A stretch of 64,000 nucleotides of DNA from Blastococcus capsensis (GTDB lineage: Bacteria > Actinomycetota > Actinomycetes > Mycobacteriales > Geodermatophilaceae): NCBI RefSeq assembly GCF_030165005.1, contig NZ_JASNNW010000024.1, positions 33,015 to 97,014 on the forward strand, written 5' to 3'. Numbering within the stretch: the first letter of the stretch is position 1; every line of letters starts with the position of its first letter. The notes beneath the pieces were generated by a model. That model searched no databases. It worked only from the letters and a program-made list of their open reading frames with translations, and was not told the origin of the DNA. A program made the position numbers and the translations under genes. This document shows, one piece after another, positions 1 to 8,852 of this stretch.

Positions 1-77
1 TCAACGACCGGCGGCGCGAGAAGTCACGAATTCGGGCATGTGGTGTCACACCTGCATCATGCGCCACAGGAGCCCCG

Positions 78-767
78 TTGAACCGGATGGCTGGTTCCGG
101 ACGAACGCCTCGTGTGACCATGGGAGTCGTGAGTCGACCGGTCGTCCGGCCGGAGGACGGCGTCGGTGACGTCGAGATCCTCCGGCGCATCCGCGCCGGT
201 GACCGCGGTGCCGTCGACGAGCTGTACGAGCGCTTCCGGCGGCCCGCGTTCGCACTGGCCCGCCGGATCCTGGCCGATGACGGCCTGGCCGAGGACGTCC
301 TGCAGGACGTCTTCCTCGGCGTCTGGCGGGACCCTGGTGCCTACGACGGTGCGCGGGGGAGCTTCGCGTCCTGGCTGCTCGCAGTGGTGCACCACAAGGC
401 GGTCGACGCGGTGCGCCGCGAGGAGTCGCAGCGACGGCGCCAGGCCCGGGCCGAGGACCAGGCGGTCCTCGATGCTCCGGTCGCCACCCGGGACGTGGAG
501 GACGACGCGTGGTCCCGCGTCGTCGCCGAGCAGGTGCGGTCGGCGCTGCGCGTCCTGCCCGGACCGCAGAGGGAGGCCCTGACGCTCGCCTACTACGGCG
601 GCTACACCCAGCGGGAGGTCGCCGTTCTGACCGGTGCGCCGCTCGGCACGGTCAAGACACGGATGCTGGCGGGGATGCGCCGGTTGAAGTCCGAGCTGGG
701 CGGGCTGTCCGGCCCGGTGGGCGGTGGAGCGCTGACCGAGGACGCGCCATGGGACGGGACACGATGA
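78..767 (+). CDS. ECF-family RNA polymerase sigma factor
   Basis: Group IV (extracytoplasmic function) sigma factor of 229 aa that would direct RNA polymerase to a small stress regulon. Region 2 lies at about residues 40-115 (DELYERF, then EDVLQDVFLGVW) and region 4 at about 155-210 (LPGPQREALTLAYYGGYTQ followed by the helix-turn-helix GAPLGTVKTRM). The TTG start is chosen because AGGAG lies 5 nt before it; ATG codons at 87 and 120 in the same frame are alternatives, and the first 30 residues are not conserved in the family. The stop codon overlaps the start of the anti-sigma gene (ATGA), so the pair is translationally coupled. SigK-like by partner type, but the stimulus cannot be read from sequence. 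Confidence 0.9.
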   Translation: MNRMAGSGRTPRVTMGVVSRPVVRPEDGVGDVEILRRIRAGDRGAVDELYERFRRPAFALARRILADDGLAEDVLQDVFLGVWRDPGAYDGARGSFASWLLAVVHHKAVDAVRREESQRRRQARAEDQAVLDAPVATRDVEDDAWSRVVAEQVRSALRVLPGPQREALTLAYYGGYTQREVAVLTGAPLGTVKTRMLAGMRRLKSELGGLSGPVGGGALTEDAPWDGTR

Positions 768-1567
768 CCGCGGAGCACGCGTACGACGAACTCGCGGTCG
801 GCTGGGCGCTGCACGCGCTGGAGCCCGACGACGAGGCGGACTTCACGCGGCACCTGCCCGGGTGCGAGCGGTGCCTGCGCACCGTCGCCGAGACCTCCGA
901 GGTGATGGCGGCCCTGGCGCGGGACCTTCCGGCAGCGGAGCCCTCGCCGGAGCTGCGTGCCCGCCTCCGTGCCGCCGTGGAGGAGACGGAGCAGGTGTCG
1001 CCGGTGGCTGCTCCTCCTCCCGCCGGACCGCCGCCGAGCGCGGTGGAGCAGGCAGGGCCGCGGCCGGTGCCGCGCAGTGCCGCTGGGCGGCCCGCCCTGC
1101 TGCCCCGTGCCCTGGTGGCCGCCGCGACGGCCGCGGTCGTGGGTCTGGGGGTGTGGGTCGCGGTCCTCGACCAGGCGCGGGACGACCTGCGCTCGACCGT
1201 GGCGGCCCAGGAGGACGTCGTGGCCGAATTGACCCGGCCGGGCCGGGCGACGATCACGCCGCTCACCTCGGAGGACCAGCGGGTGGCCACCGTGGTCGCC
1301 CGTGGCGACACGCTCCAGGTGGTCACCGACGGGCTCCAGCCGAACGACACGGCGTCGACGACCTACGTGGTGTGGGGGCTCGGGGACGGCGACCCGGTGC
1401 CGCTGGGCGTCTTCGACGTCGATCGGTCACAGATGCAGCTCCAGACCGTAGGCTCCGGGCAGGCCGGAGTCGACGAGTTCCCCGCGTACGGGATCAGCAT
1501 CGAACCCGGTCGGCAGGCTCCGTCGTCACCGACGGAGGTCGTGGCGACAGGGGAGGTGGCCAGCTGA
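764..1567 (+). CDS. RskA-like transmembrane anti-sigma factor
   Basis: Anti-sigma factor of 267 aa expected to hold the upstream ECF sigma factor at the membrane. The N-terminal cytoplasmic domain has a zinc-binding anti-sigma motif of the form HxxxCxxC (HLPGCERC, about residues 31-38). A Pro/Ala-rich linker leads to a single membrane helix at about 112-132 (LVAAATAAVVGLGVWVAVL), followed by an extracytoplasmic RskA-type C-terminal domain. The ATG at 764 overlaps the sigma factor stop as ATGA; an in-frame ATG at 749 is possible. Release by regulated proteolysis is known for the family and is inferred here. Confidence 0.87.
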   Translation: MTAEHAYDELAVGWALHALEPDDEADFTRHLPGCERCLRTVAETSEVMAALARDLPAAEPSPELRARLRAAVEETEQVSPVAAPPPAGPPPSAVEQAGPRPVPRSAAGRPALLPRALVAAATAAVVGLGVWVAVLDQARDDLRSTVAAQEDVVAELTRPGRATITPLTSEDQRVATVVARGDTLQVVTDGLQPNDTASTTYVVWGLGDGDPVPLGVFDVDRSQMQLQTVGSGQAGVDEFPAYGISIEPGRQAPSSPTEVVATGEVAS

Positions 1568-2052
1568 GCGGATCGGAGACGGCGACGCAGTCGGCCACGC
1601 GCGCCCAGCCGGAGACCGCCGACGAGCGGCGCGCCCGCTACGACTCCGACGAGGTGCACAGCCTCCGGGAGCGGGTGGCCGGGGCCCGGTGGCGGCGCCG
1701 GCTGGCCGCCCGCCGGAGCGTGAACCACGGGTACCGCGTCGGCGTCGGGGTCGTCGGGGGCCTGGTCGTGGCCGTCGGCCTCGCCACCATCCCGCTGCCC
1801 GGACCGGGGTGGCTGACCGTGATCGCCGGCCTGTTCGTGCTGGCCACCGAGTTCACCTGGGCCGAGCGGCTGCTCGAGTTCACCAAGCACCACGTCAAGC
1901 GGTGGACCGACTGGCTCGCCGGGCGGCCGGTGTGGCTGCGTTTGCTGCTCACCATGACGACGGCGGCGTTCGTCTACGGCGTCCTGGTGGTCACCCTGCA
2001 CATGACGGGGGTGCCCGACTGGGTGCCGGGGTGGGTCCCGCTCTGGCGATGA
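1564..2052 (+). CDS. PGPGW (TIGR02611-type) membrane protein, probable CTG start
   Basis: Small membrane protein of about 162 aa with the signature IPLPGPGWLTV, typical of the TIGR02611/PGPGW family, whose function is unknown. A charged N-terminal segment is followed by a hydrophobic hairpin containing the PGPGW motif and a further membrane helix near the C-terminus (LLTMTTAAFVYGVLVVTL). There is no ATG or GTG near the N-terminus. The best start is CTG at 1564, preceded at 7 nt by GGGGAGG and overlapping the anti-sigma stop as CTGA. The alternative is GTG at 1654, which would remove 30 residues. The overlap chain suggests one operon with the sigma/anti-sigma pair. Confidence 0.75.
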   Translation: MSGSETATQSATRAQPETADERRARYDSDEVHSLRERVAGARWRRRLAARRSVNHGYRVGVGVVGGLVVAVGLATIPLPGPGWLTVIAGLFVLATEFTWAERLLEFTKHHVKRWTDWLAGRPVWLRLLLTMTTAAFVYGVLVVTLHMTGVPDWVPGWVPLWR

Positions 2053-2078
2053 CGGTCTGGCACAATCGACGACGTACC

Positions 2079-2150
2079 GGGCGATTGGCTCAGTGGTAGA
2101 GCGCTTCGTTCACACCGAAGAGGTCACTGGTTCGAACCCAGTATCGCCCA
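2079..2150 (+). tRNA. tRNA-Val (anticodon CAC)
   Basis: Complete cloverleaf of 72 nt. The acceptor stem GGGCGAT pairs with ATCGCCC, the D arm contains the GGCTCAGTGGTAGAGC consensus, and the anticodon stem CTTCG/CGAAG encloses the loop TTCACAC with anticodon CAC. The T arm carries GGTTCGAACCC. The discriminator base is A2150 and CCA is not encoded. It reads GTG codons, abundant in this high-GC genome. A strong hairpin terminator follows within 8 nt. Confidence 0.96.
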
Positions 2151-2157
2151 CCGGCAC

Positions 2158-2191
2158 GAAGGCCCGGTCCGCTTCCGCGGACCGGGCCTTC
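2158..2191 (+). terminator. Terminator hairpin after tRNA-Val
   Basis: Perfect 15-bp stem (2158-2172 with 2177-2191) around a TTCC loop, almost entirely G/C. It lies between the tRNA and the end of the convergent multicopper oxidase gene, so it can act on both transcripts. There is no T-run, as is usual in high-GC actinobacteria. Confidence 0.85.
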
Positions 2192-2211
2192 GGCGTTCCG
2201 CGGCTCCGGCG

Positions 2212-3594
2212 TCAGCTGCGGTACTCCACGAGCCGCACCATGCCGTCCGCCATGTGGTGGTGGTTGTGGCAGTGGAACAGCCACCGGCCGGGATTGGTCG
2301 CCAGGAAGTCGATGCCGACCTCCCCACCGTGTGCCGGCACGGCGACGGTGTCCTTGACCGGGCCGCGTCCGCTCGGTGTGCGCACCTGGAAGTGGTGCCC
2401 GTGCAGGTGCATCGGGTGCCACTTCGCCCCGGTGTTCCGCATCCTCAGCCGCACCCACTCGCCCTCGACGACCGGGAGCGGGTCGGCGTCGGGATAGCTC
2501 TGCCCGCTGATCTCGGTGCCTTCCAGCGTCAGGTCGAAGACCCGATCCGGGCTGCCGCTCGGGAGGGCCAGGGGCTCGGTCGACAGGAGTTCGTCGTAGC
2601 GGGCCAGGCGGCCGTCGAGCTCGGACGGCCGATGCGCGGCGGGTGGGGCCGTCGACGCCGGGCTCCCGGTGTAGCGCAGCAGGGCCCGGCCGGCGCCGGA
2701 CCGGCCCTCCGGCTCCATCCCGATCTGCCACGTCCCACCGCGCTGCCGCAGGTCGACCAGGACGTCGTAGCGCTCACCCATGCCCAGTCGCAGGGCATCC
2801 ACGGTCACCGGCTCCACCGGCATGCCGTCGGTGTGCGTGATGGTGAGGGGATGGCCGGCAACCGCGAAGCGGAAGCCGGTGTCCGCGGCGACGTTCATCA
2901 CCCGCAGGCGCAGCCGGTCACCCGGCCGGCCCTCCACCACCGTCGGATCCTCCGGCGGCCGGCCGTTGACCAGGAGGAAGGGGTACCGGCGGCCGCCGAA
3001 GGAGACCACCTCCCGGGCGTCGGAGATCGCCGACGTGCCGGGCTCCTCGCCGGTATGGCGGGAGTGCTGCTCGACGCCGTCGGCCCAGTCGTCGAGCATC
3101 AGGGTGTGCTCGCGGTCGTAGGCCAGTGGCTCGTCCCGGGGCTCCACGACCAGCGGCCCGTAGAGCCCGCGGTCCAGCTGCATGCCGACGTGCGCGTGGT
3201 ACATGAACGAGCCCGGCACCGGCGTCCGGAATTCGTACGTGAACTCGCTGCCCGGTGCGATCGGCCGTTGCGTGACGTTCGGGACGCCGTCCATCGCGTT
3301 GGGCGGGGCCAGCCCGTGCCAGTGCACGGTCGTGTCGTCGGGGAGCCCGTTCGTCACGCGTACGCGCAGCAGCTCCCCGGCCCGGAGCCGGATCTCCGGG
3401 CCGGGGACCGTGCCGTATCCCCAGGTGCGGGCCCCGGTGCCCGCGACGTCCAGGGTCATGGGACCGGGCCGCAGTTGCAGCGCCGGGGGGCCGGATGCCG
3501 CGGGGGTGCCGCATCCGGTCATCAGGGCCAGCCCGGCCGCCGCCGACCCGGCCAGGAAGCTCCGGCGGGTCAGCGGCGGTCGCTGGCCGCTCAC
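2212..3594 (-). CDS. Multicopper oxidase with Tat lipoprotein signal
   Basis: Laccase/CueO-type multicopper oxidase of 460 aa, likely oxidising metal ions or phenolic substrates outside the membrane. The N-terminus has a twin-arginine motif (TRRSFLAGS) and a lipobox (LMTGC), so it is probably Tat-exported folded with copper and lipid-anchored. All four copper-binding segments are visible: HWHG, HAH (MYHAHVG), HPMHLHGHHF and HCHNHHHMADGM, the last giving the type 1 Cys-His-Met set with methionine as axial ligand. The GTG start overlaps the TGA of the upstream lipoprotein gene (GTGA), so the two are co-translated. It resembles the three-domain ferroxidase/bilirubin oxidase branch; substrate not predictable. 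Confidence 0.92.
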   Translation of the reverse strand: MSGQRPPLTRRSFLAGSAAAGLALMTGCGTPAASGPPALQLRPGPMTLDVAGTGARTWGYGTVPGPEIRLRAGELLRVRVTNGLPDDTTVHWHGLAPPNAMDGVPNVTQRPIAPGSEFTYEFRTPVPGSFMYHAHVGMQLDRGLYGPLVVEPRDEPLAYDREHTLMLDDWADGVEQHSRHTGEEPGTSAISDAREVVSFGGRRYPFLLVNGRPPEDPTVVEGRPGDRLRLRVMNVAADTGFRFAVAGHPLTITHTDGMPVEPVTVDALRLGMGERYDVLVDLRQRGGTWQIGMEPEGRSGAGRALLRYTGSPASTAPPAAHRPSELDGRLARYDELLSTEPLALPSGSPDRVFDLTLEGTEISGQSYPDADPLPVVEGEWVRLRMRNTGAKWHPMHLHGHHFQVRTPSGRGPVKDTVAVPAHGGEVGIDFLATNPGRWLFHCHNHHHMADGMVRLVEYRS

Positions 3595-4412
3595 TCGACC
3601 TCGAACTCCGCCAGCATCCCCAGCGCCATGTGCGGCGGACCGCTGCCCTCGGTGTCGTGCGTCGTGCCCTGGGGGACGAAGCAGGCGGCGCCGTAGCGCC
3701 CCGGCTCCATCTTCAGGAACACGGTGTCGGACCCGCCGGGGTGGGCGAAGGCCGCGCCGGTGAACTGGATCATCGACTCCGATTCCTCCGGCGGGAGAGC
3801 GGCGATCTCCTCCAGCGGCATGGACACGTCGTCGTTGATCCGGGCGATGCCGATCTCGTGCAGTTCCTCTCCCTCGTTGGTGAACGTCACCGCCACGGTC
3901 CCGGCCGGCACCGTGTCGGGGATGCCCTCGTACTCGTAGTCCACCCCGGTGGCCTCGATGTGCTCGTAGCCGCATTCGGCGAGCATGTACTCGTCGATGG
4001 CGTCGTCGGCCGCCACGTACTCGTCGCTGTCGAGCGCCGACATGTCGCCCGCCAGTGCCTCCCGCACCGCGCCGACCGCTGTGCCCACGTCCTCCGCGAG
4101 CTCCGACGGGGCGGTCTCCTCCGCGTGCGCCAGCAGCGGCTCGACCTCGGCGCCGAACTCCTCCAGCGCCGCCTGCGCCTCCTCCGGCGGCGTGGTCTCG
4201 TCGATGGGCGGTGCGCCGGCGAACGACGCCTCCACGTCCACCGATGCCTCGCAGAACTCCGCCGGATCAGCGGCCGCCGGCGTTCCCGCGGCCTGGGTGT
4301 CGCCCGAGGTCTCGACGGAGCTCCCGTCGGACCCGCACGCGGTCACCGCGGCGGCGAGCAGCAGCGCCGCGCCCCCCGCCGACCAGCGGCGGAGCCTCCT
4401 CGTCGTGCACAT
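3591..4412 (-). CDS. Cupredoxin-like lipoprotein
   Basis: Exported lipoprotein of 273 aa, with a signal peptide ending in a lipobox (AAAVTACG). Residues about 35-160 are acidic and alpha-helical. The C-terminal part (about 165-273) looks like a plastocyanin/cupredoxin fold, starting DTVPAGTVAVTFTNEGEELH and ending near CFVPQGTT and HMALGM; His, Cys, His and Met there could be a type 1 copper site. It is the first gene of a two-gene unit with the multicopper oxidase, so it may be its electron partner or copper carrier. No characterised homologue is recognised; metal binding is inferred from motif order only. Confidence 0.75.
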   Translation of the reverse strand: MCTTRRLRRWSAGGAALLLAAAVTACGSDGSSVETSGDTQAAGTPAAADPAEFCEASVDVEASFAGAPPIDETTPPEEAQAALEEFGAEVEPLLAHAEETAPSELAEDVGTAVGAVREALAGDMSALDSDEYVAADDAIDEYMLAECGYEHIEATGVDYEYEGIPDTVPAGTVAVTFTNEGEELHEIGIARINDDVSMPLEEIAALPPEESESMIQFTGAAFAHPGGSDTVFLKMEPGRYGAACFVPQGTTHDTEGSGPPHMALGMLAEFEVE

Positions 4413-4631
4413 CGATCATCCCAGCCTCTCTGTCGGTGGACGGCGGCCGGCGCGGGTGCCGACCGGGTCGGACGGTGCAGATTTGCGGGACCGGGAGATC
4501 TGTGGTGGGGCCGGAAGCGCCGCGTGCGGGGGCTGCCCGGCCAGTCCCCGCGATCCCTCACGATCCGTCTCCCGGGGAGTCCGCTGGGTGCGCACGAGCG
4601 CGCGGCCGGCCGCCGGGAGCACCATGGAACG

Positions 4632-5015
4632 GTGAGCGCGCAGCCGGACCGAGCGGCCCGGCTGCAGCTCGTCCTCGACCGGGACGGGCCCAGCTGCGTG
4701 TGGTGTGGGCGGGTCTTCACCCCGCTGGTGCGGCCGACCACCGAGCACGTCGTGCCGCGGGTCAAGGGCGGGCCGTCGTGGCTGGAGAACGAGGTGGCGG
4801 CCTGTGGCCGGTGCAACGGCGAGCGCGGGCACCGGACGCCGGTGGAGTGGCTGGAGGAGTGCCGGCGGCGGGGGTGGCCCGCCGACGCGCGCCGCCTCGA
4901 GCGCACGCTCTCCGCACTGGGCGAGGCGATCGCCCGCACCGGTGGCCAGCGCCGGGCCCGGCCCTATCTGGACGCGCAGCTGCGCCGCCTGCGCCGCCTC
5001 GGGGCCGCCGCCTAG
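4632..5015 (+). CDS. HNH endonuclease-like protein
   Basis: Protein of 127 aa with a compact HNH fold: a CVWCGR zinc pair, TEHVVPRVKGG carrying the catalytic His, then CGRCNGERG with the second CxxC. The C-terminal third is Arg-rich and helical. Similar stand-alone HNH proteins are common in Actinobacteria, where their role (repair, defence or other) is undefined. The GTG start at 4632 is the first start in frame before the domain; a weak GGGAG lies about 12 nt upstream. The TAG stop coincides with a -10-like box for the next gene. Confidence 0.75.
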   Translation: MSAQPDRAARLQLVLDRDGPSCVWCGRVFTPLVRPTTEHVVPRVKGGPSWLENEVAACGRCNGERGHRTPVEWLEECRRRGWPADARRLERTLSALGEAIARTGGQRRARPYLDAQLRRLRRLGAAA

Positions 5016-5018
5016 GGT
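5013..5018 (+). promoter_or_regulatory. -10 box (TAGGGT) for a leaderless MOSC transcript
   Basis: TAGGGT ends 7 nt before the GTG at 5026, so transcription would begin at or next to the start codon. The TAG is also the stop codon of the HNH gene. There is no Shine-Dalgarno sequence before the GTG. Inferred from spacing shared with other genes in this window. Confidence 0.5.
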
Positions 5019-5025
5019 CGGGGCC

Positions 5026-5580
5026 GTGACGACGACCGGCCGGGTGGCGACGATCTGGATCTACCCCGTGAAGTCCCTCGGGGGCACCTCCCGCGACCGC
5101 GTGCACCTGGCGCCGGCGGGGCCGGAGGGGGACCGGGCGTACACCGTCGTCGACGCCGCCAGTGGGAAGGTGCTGCGCGGGAAGCACGCCCCCGGCCTGT
5201 CCGAGGTCACGCCCAGCGGGGATCCGGACGTCGACGGGCGCACGGTGGCCGGGGTGCTCGGCCGGCCGGTCCGCATCGAAGTCGCATCCGGGGGATCGGG
5301 CGCCGACGTCGCCGCGGTGCACCTGGTCTCCCGGCAGGCGATCGACCGGGCCGCGGAGGGTGACGTCCCCGAGGGCTGCTCGGCCGACGACCCCCGCGCG
5401 AACGTGCTGCTCGACCTGCCCGACGACGACGAGCGGAGCTGGGTGGGCCGCACGGTGCGGATCGGTTCGGCCGAACTGCACGTCACCCGCACCCCCAAGC
5501 ACTGCCTGGGCGTCTACGCCGAGGTCCGGCAGCCCGGCGACATCGCCGTGGGCGATCTGGTGAGCCTGTTCGGCGACTAA
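5026..5580 (+). CDS. MOSC domain protein
   Basis: Protein of 184 aa consisting of an N-terminal MOSC beta-barrel (IWIYPVKSLGG, about residues 8-18) and the MOSC core. The conserved cysteine is in TPKHCLGVYAEV (about residue 162). MOSC proteins carry sulfur for molybdenum-cofactor maturation or reduce N-hydroxylated compounds (YiiM/mARC type). There is no ferredoxin domain and no molybdopterin gene nearby, so the specific reaction is open. Probably transcribed leaderless from the -10 box just upstream. Confidence 0.85.
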   Translation: MTTTGRVATIWIYPVKSLGGTSRDRVHLAPAGPEGDRAYTVVDAASGKVLRGKHAPGLSEVTPSGDPDVDGRTVAGVLGRPVRIEVASGGSGADVAAVHLVSRQAIDRAAEGDVPEGCSADDPRANVLLDLPDDDERSWVGRTVRIGSAELHVTRTPKHCLGVYAEVRQPGDIAVGDLVSLFGD

Positions 5581-5589
5581 CCTCCAGGC

Positions 5590-6756
5590 GTGCCGAAGAG
5601 CCGCTGCGCGGACGTCGTGCTGGTGCTGCTGCCCTTGATGGCCTCCTGCTCGACGCAGGCCGACGGTGAGCAGGTACCCCCGGCTGCAGCCACTTCGGTG
5701 GCGTCGGGCAGTTCCGCGGCTGCCACGTCCGCCAGCCCACCGCCAGCGCCACCGCCACCGCCACCGCCGGAAGCGGTCACCCTGGTGGCCACCGGGGACG
5801 TCCTGATCCATCAGGACGGCGCACTCACCGCCGGTGCGGCCGTGGAGGGCGGTGGCTACGACTTCGAGAACGTGTTCGCGCCGGTGGCCCCGATGATCCG
5901 GGCGGCCGACCTGGCCATCTGCCACCTGGAGACCCCGGTCGCCGCACCGGGTGGGCCGTTCCGGGGCTACCCGCGATTCGTCGCCCAGCCGCAGATCGTG
6001 GCGGCGCTGGCCGGGGCTGGGTACGACCTGTGCTCCACGGCGTCCAACCATTCGCTCGACGACGGTTTCGACGGCCTGACCCGGACCCTCGACGTCCTCG
6101 AGGCGGCCGGTGTGGCGCACACCGGCACCCACCGCAGCGAGCAGGAGAGCCTCGAGCCCACGATCGTGGATGCCGGCGGGGTCCGGGTCGGGCACGTGGC
6201 GGGGACGTTCAGCCTCAACGGGATCCCGCTGCCGGACGGGCAGCCGTGGGCAGTGGACGTGGTCGAGGTGCCGGACGTCGAGCCGATGCGCGCCGCGGCC
6301 GCCCGGGCCCGCGCCGCCGGTGCGGAGATCGTGGTGGCGAGCCTGCACTGCTGCGCCGAGTACGACCACGACCCCACCCGGGCGCAGGAGCAGGCCGCAC
6401 GGACGTTGCTGGCCTCACCGGACGTCGACCTCGTCTTGGGCCACCACGCGCACGTCGTGCAGCCCTTCGAGGAGATCGACGGTGAGTGGATCGCCTACGG
6501 GCTGGGCAACCACCTGGCCGAGCAAGCGACCCTGGGCTACGCCACCGAGGAATCGGTGATGGCGCGGTTCACGTTCACCCGCGATTCCGATGGCCGGTTC
6601 ACGGTCTCGGAGGTGGAGGCGGTTCCGCTGCTCATCGACCGCCGTGCTGACGGGCTGCGGATCGTGCCCGCGGACCCGGTGACGTTCGATCTCGTCGCTG
6701 GGGTGCTCGACCGGCGAGGGGCGAGCACGGACGGGCTTGCCGTCGTTCCCGATTGA
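5590..6756 (+). CDS. CapA/PgsA-family metallophosphatase-like lipoprotein
   Basis: Protein of 388 aa with a lipoprotein signal (lipobox LMASC near residue 20) and a Pro/Ser/Ala-rich spacer including a run of eight prolines. The rest is a CapA-type calcineurin-like domain: [35 protein letters not shown] and GHHAHVVQP provide the metal-ligand His, Asp and Asn residues. CapA homologues are tied to poly-gamma-glutamate capsule export, but no pgsB/C genes are nearby and most actinobacterial copies are orphans, so a general cell-surface phosphoesterase is equally possible. GTG at 5590 is 9 nt after the MOSC stop. Confidence 0.85.
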   Translation: MPKSRCADVVLVLLPLMASCSTQADGEQVPPAAATSVASGSSAAATSASPPPAPPPPPPPEAVTLVATGDVLIHQDGALTAGAAVEGGGYDFENVFAPVAPMIRAADLAICHLETPVAAPGGPFRGYPRFVAQPQIVAALAGAGYDLCSTASNHSLDDGFDGLTRTLDVLEAAGVAHTGTHRSEQESLEPTIVDAGGVRVGHVAGTFSLNGIPLPDGQPWAVDVVEVPDVEPMRAAAARARAAGAEIVVASLHCCAEYDHDPTRAQEQAARTLLASPDVDLVLGHHAHVVQPFEEIDGEWIAYGLGNHLAEQATLGYATEESVMARFTFTRDSDGRFTVSEVEAVPLLIDRRADGLRIVPADPVTFDLVAGVLDRRGASTDGLAVVPD

Positions 6757-6771
6757 GGTCGGCCCGCGCAC

Positions 6772-6777
6772 TAGGCT
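6772..6777 (+). promoter_or_regulatory. Possible -10 box (TAGGCT) for the thrS operon
   Basis: TAGGCT in the 65-nt gap before thrS, giving a leader of about 38 nt that includes the GGAG ribosome binding site. No convincing -35 box is visible. It would drive the thrS-HIT-pgsA-patA-pimA chain. Confidence 0.35.
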
Positions 6778-6821
6778 CGGTGTGCTCGCCCACCCGCCCA
6801 CCGATCCTCTGGAGCGTCCCC

Positions 6822-8852
6822 GTGTCGACCCCGCCCTCGCCAACCGCAGTCGGACCGATCCGGGTGCCGGCCGGGACGACGGCGCAGCAGGCGCTCAAGG
6901 ACGCCGGCGTGCCGCTGAAGGGCCCCGACGGCGCGGTGGTCGTACGGGACCTGGCGACCGGCGACCTGAAGGACCTCGCCTGGGCGCCGGACGCCGACGC
7001 CGAGGTCGACCCGGTGCCGGCCGCCAGCGCCGATGGCCGCGCGGTCATCCGGCACTCCACCGCCCACGTGCTCGCCCAGGCGGTGCAGGACCTCTTCCCG
7101 GGCACCCGGCTGGGCATCGGCCCGCCGGTCGAGAACGGCTTCTACTACGACTTCGACCCCGAGCGCCCGTTCACGCCCGAGGACCTCGCGGCGCTCGAGA
7201 AGCGGATGACCGAGATCGTCCGGGCCGGTCAGAACTTCCGCCGTCGCGAGATCAGCGACGCCGACGCCCAGGCCGAGCTGGCGCACGAGCCGTACAAGCT
7301 CGAGCTGATCGGGCTCAAGGGTGGCGAGGCTCCGTCCGAGGATGATGGCGCCTCCGTCGAGGTCGGCTCCGGTGGCCTGACCATGTACGACAACCTCGAT
7401 CCGCGCACCGGCGACCGGGTCTGGACCGATCTGTGCCGCGGTCCGCACCTGCCCCGCACGAACAACATCCCGGCGTTCAGCCTGACCCGCTCGGCGGCCG
7501 CCTACTGGCGGGGCAGCGAGAAGAACCCGCAGCTGCAGCGCATCTACGGCACCGCGTGGGAGAGCAAGGACGCGCACAAGGCCTACCTCGAGCACCTGGC
7601 CGAGGCCGAGCGCCGCGACCACCGCCGGCTGGGCGCCGAGCTGGACCTGTTCAGCTTCCCCGACGAGATCGGCTCCGGCCTGCCCGTCTTCCACCCCAAG
7701 GGCGGGGTGATCAAGCGGGAGATGGAGGACTACGTCCGCGCCCGCCACATCGAGGAGGGCTTCGACTACGTCGGCACGCCGCACATCAGCAAGGGCGGCC
7801 TGTTCGAGACCTCCGGGCACCTGCCGTACTACGAGGAAACCATGTTCCCGGCGCTCGACATGGACAACGCGAAGTACTACCTCAAGGCCATGAACTGCCC
7901 GATGCACAACCTGATCTTCTCCTCGCGCGGGCGGTCCTACCGCGAGCTGCCGCTGCGGTTCTTCGAGTTCGGCTCGGTCTACCGCTACGAGAAGTCCGGC
8001 GTCGTCCACGGCCTCACGCGGGTGCGGGGCTTCGCCCAGGACGACTCGCACAGCTACGTGACCCCGGAGCAGGCACCCGGGGAGATCCGGCACCTGCTGG
8101 ACTTCGTGCTCGGCCTGCTGCGCGACTTCGGCCTCGACGACTACTACCTCGAGCTGTCCACCCGTGGGGAGTCGGAGAAGTTCATCGGGACCGACGAGGA
8201 GTGGGCCGTGGCCACCGCCGTCCTGGAGGACGCGGCGAAGGAGACCGGCCTGGAGCTCGTCCCCGACCCCGGCGGCGCGGCTTTCTACGGCCCGAAGATC
8301 TCCGTGCAGGCGCGGGATGCCATCGGCCGCACCTGGCAGATGTCCACCATCCAGTACGACTTCAACCAGCCCGCGCGCTTCGGGCTGGAGTACACGACCG
8401 GGGACGGTTCCCGGCAGCAGCCGGTGATGATCCACTCGGCGAAGTTCGGCTCGATCGAACGCTTCTTCGGAGTGCTCACCGAGCACTACGCCGGCGCCTT
8501 CCCGGCCTGGCTCGCACCGGTCCAGGCCGTCGGCATCCCGGTCACCGACGACCAGGTGCCCTATCTCACCGACGTCTCGCTGAAGCTGCGCGCCCGCGGT
8601 ATCCGGGTGGAGATCGACGACTCCGACGACCGGATGCAGAAGAAGATCCGGACGGCGAGCAAGCAGAAGGTGCCTTTCGTGCTCATCGCCGGGGCCACCG
8701 ACGCCGAGGCGGGTGCGGTCTCCTTCCGTTACCGCGACGGCAGCCAGCGCAACGGCATCCCCGTCGACGAGGCGGTCGAGGAGATCACGGCCTGGGTCGC
8801 CGCACGCAGCAACGCCGACCCGACCGCCGAGAACGCCACGGTTCGCGGATGA
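6822..8852 (+). CDS. thrS: Threonyl-tRNA synthetase
   Basis: Class II aminoacyl-tRNA synthetase of 676 aa that charges tRNA-Thr. In order: a TGS domain (about 1-75), the second additional/editing domain with [11 protein letters not shown], and the catalytic core with [11 protein letters not shown], the class II motif 2 region ([15 protein letters not shown]) and C-terminal anticodon domain (about 570-665). The variant AQDDSHSY, instead of the more usual DDAHIF, is typical of actinobacterial enzymes. GTG at 6822 is chosen because GGAG lies 8 nt upstream and the reading starts with the TGS domain; longer in-frame starts overlap the CapA gene. First gene of the PIM biosynthesis operon. Confidence 0.96.
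   Translation: MSTPPSPTAVGPIRVPAGTTAQQALKDAGVPLKGPDGAVVVRDLATGDLKDLAWAPDADAEVDPVPAASADGRAVIRHSTAHVLAQAVQDLFPGTRLGIGPPVENGFYYDFDPERPFTPEDLAALEKRMTEIVRAGQNFRRREISDADAQAELAHEPYKLELIGLKGGEAPSEDDGASVEVGSGGLTMYDNLDPRTGDRVWTDLCRGPHLPRTNNIPAFSLTRSAAAYWRGSEKNPQLQRIYGTAWESKDAHKAYLEHLAEAERRDHRRLGAELDLFSFPDEIGSGLPVFHPKGGVIKREMEDYVRARHIEEGFDYVGTPHISKGGLFETSGHLPYYEETMFPALDMDNAKYYLKAMNCPMHNLIFSSRGRSYRELPLRFFEFGSVYRYEKSGVVHGLTRVRGFAQDDSHSYVTPEQAPGEIRHLLDFVLGLLRDFGLDDYYLELSTRGESEKFIGTDEEWAVATAVLEDAAKETGLELVPDPGGAAFYGPKISVQARDAIGRTWQMSTIQYDFNQPARFGLEYTTGDGSRQQPVMIHSAKFGSIERFFGVLTEHYAGAFPAWLAPVQAVGIPVTDDQVPYLTDVSLKLRARGIRVEIDDSDDRMQKKIRTASKQKVPFVLIAGATDAEAGAVSFRYRDGSQRNGIPVDEAVEEITAWVAARSNADPTAENATVRG

Noticed and set aside
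508..4900. Many long open frames on the opposite strand or in other frames of the real genes
   Set aside because: They are shadows caused by about 70% GC content: Arg/Pro/Gly-rich translations, no family motifs, and full overlap with genes having clear domains. The same holds across the whole window.
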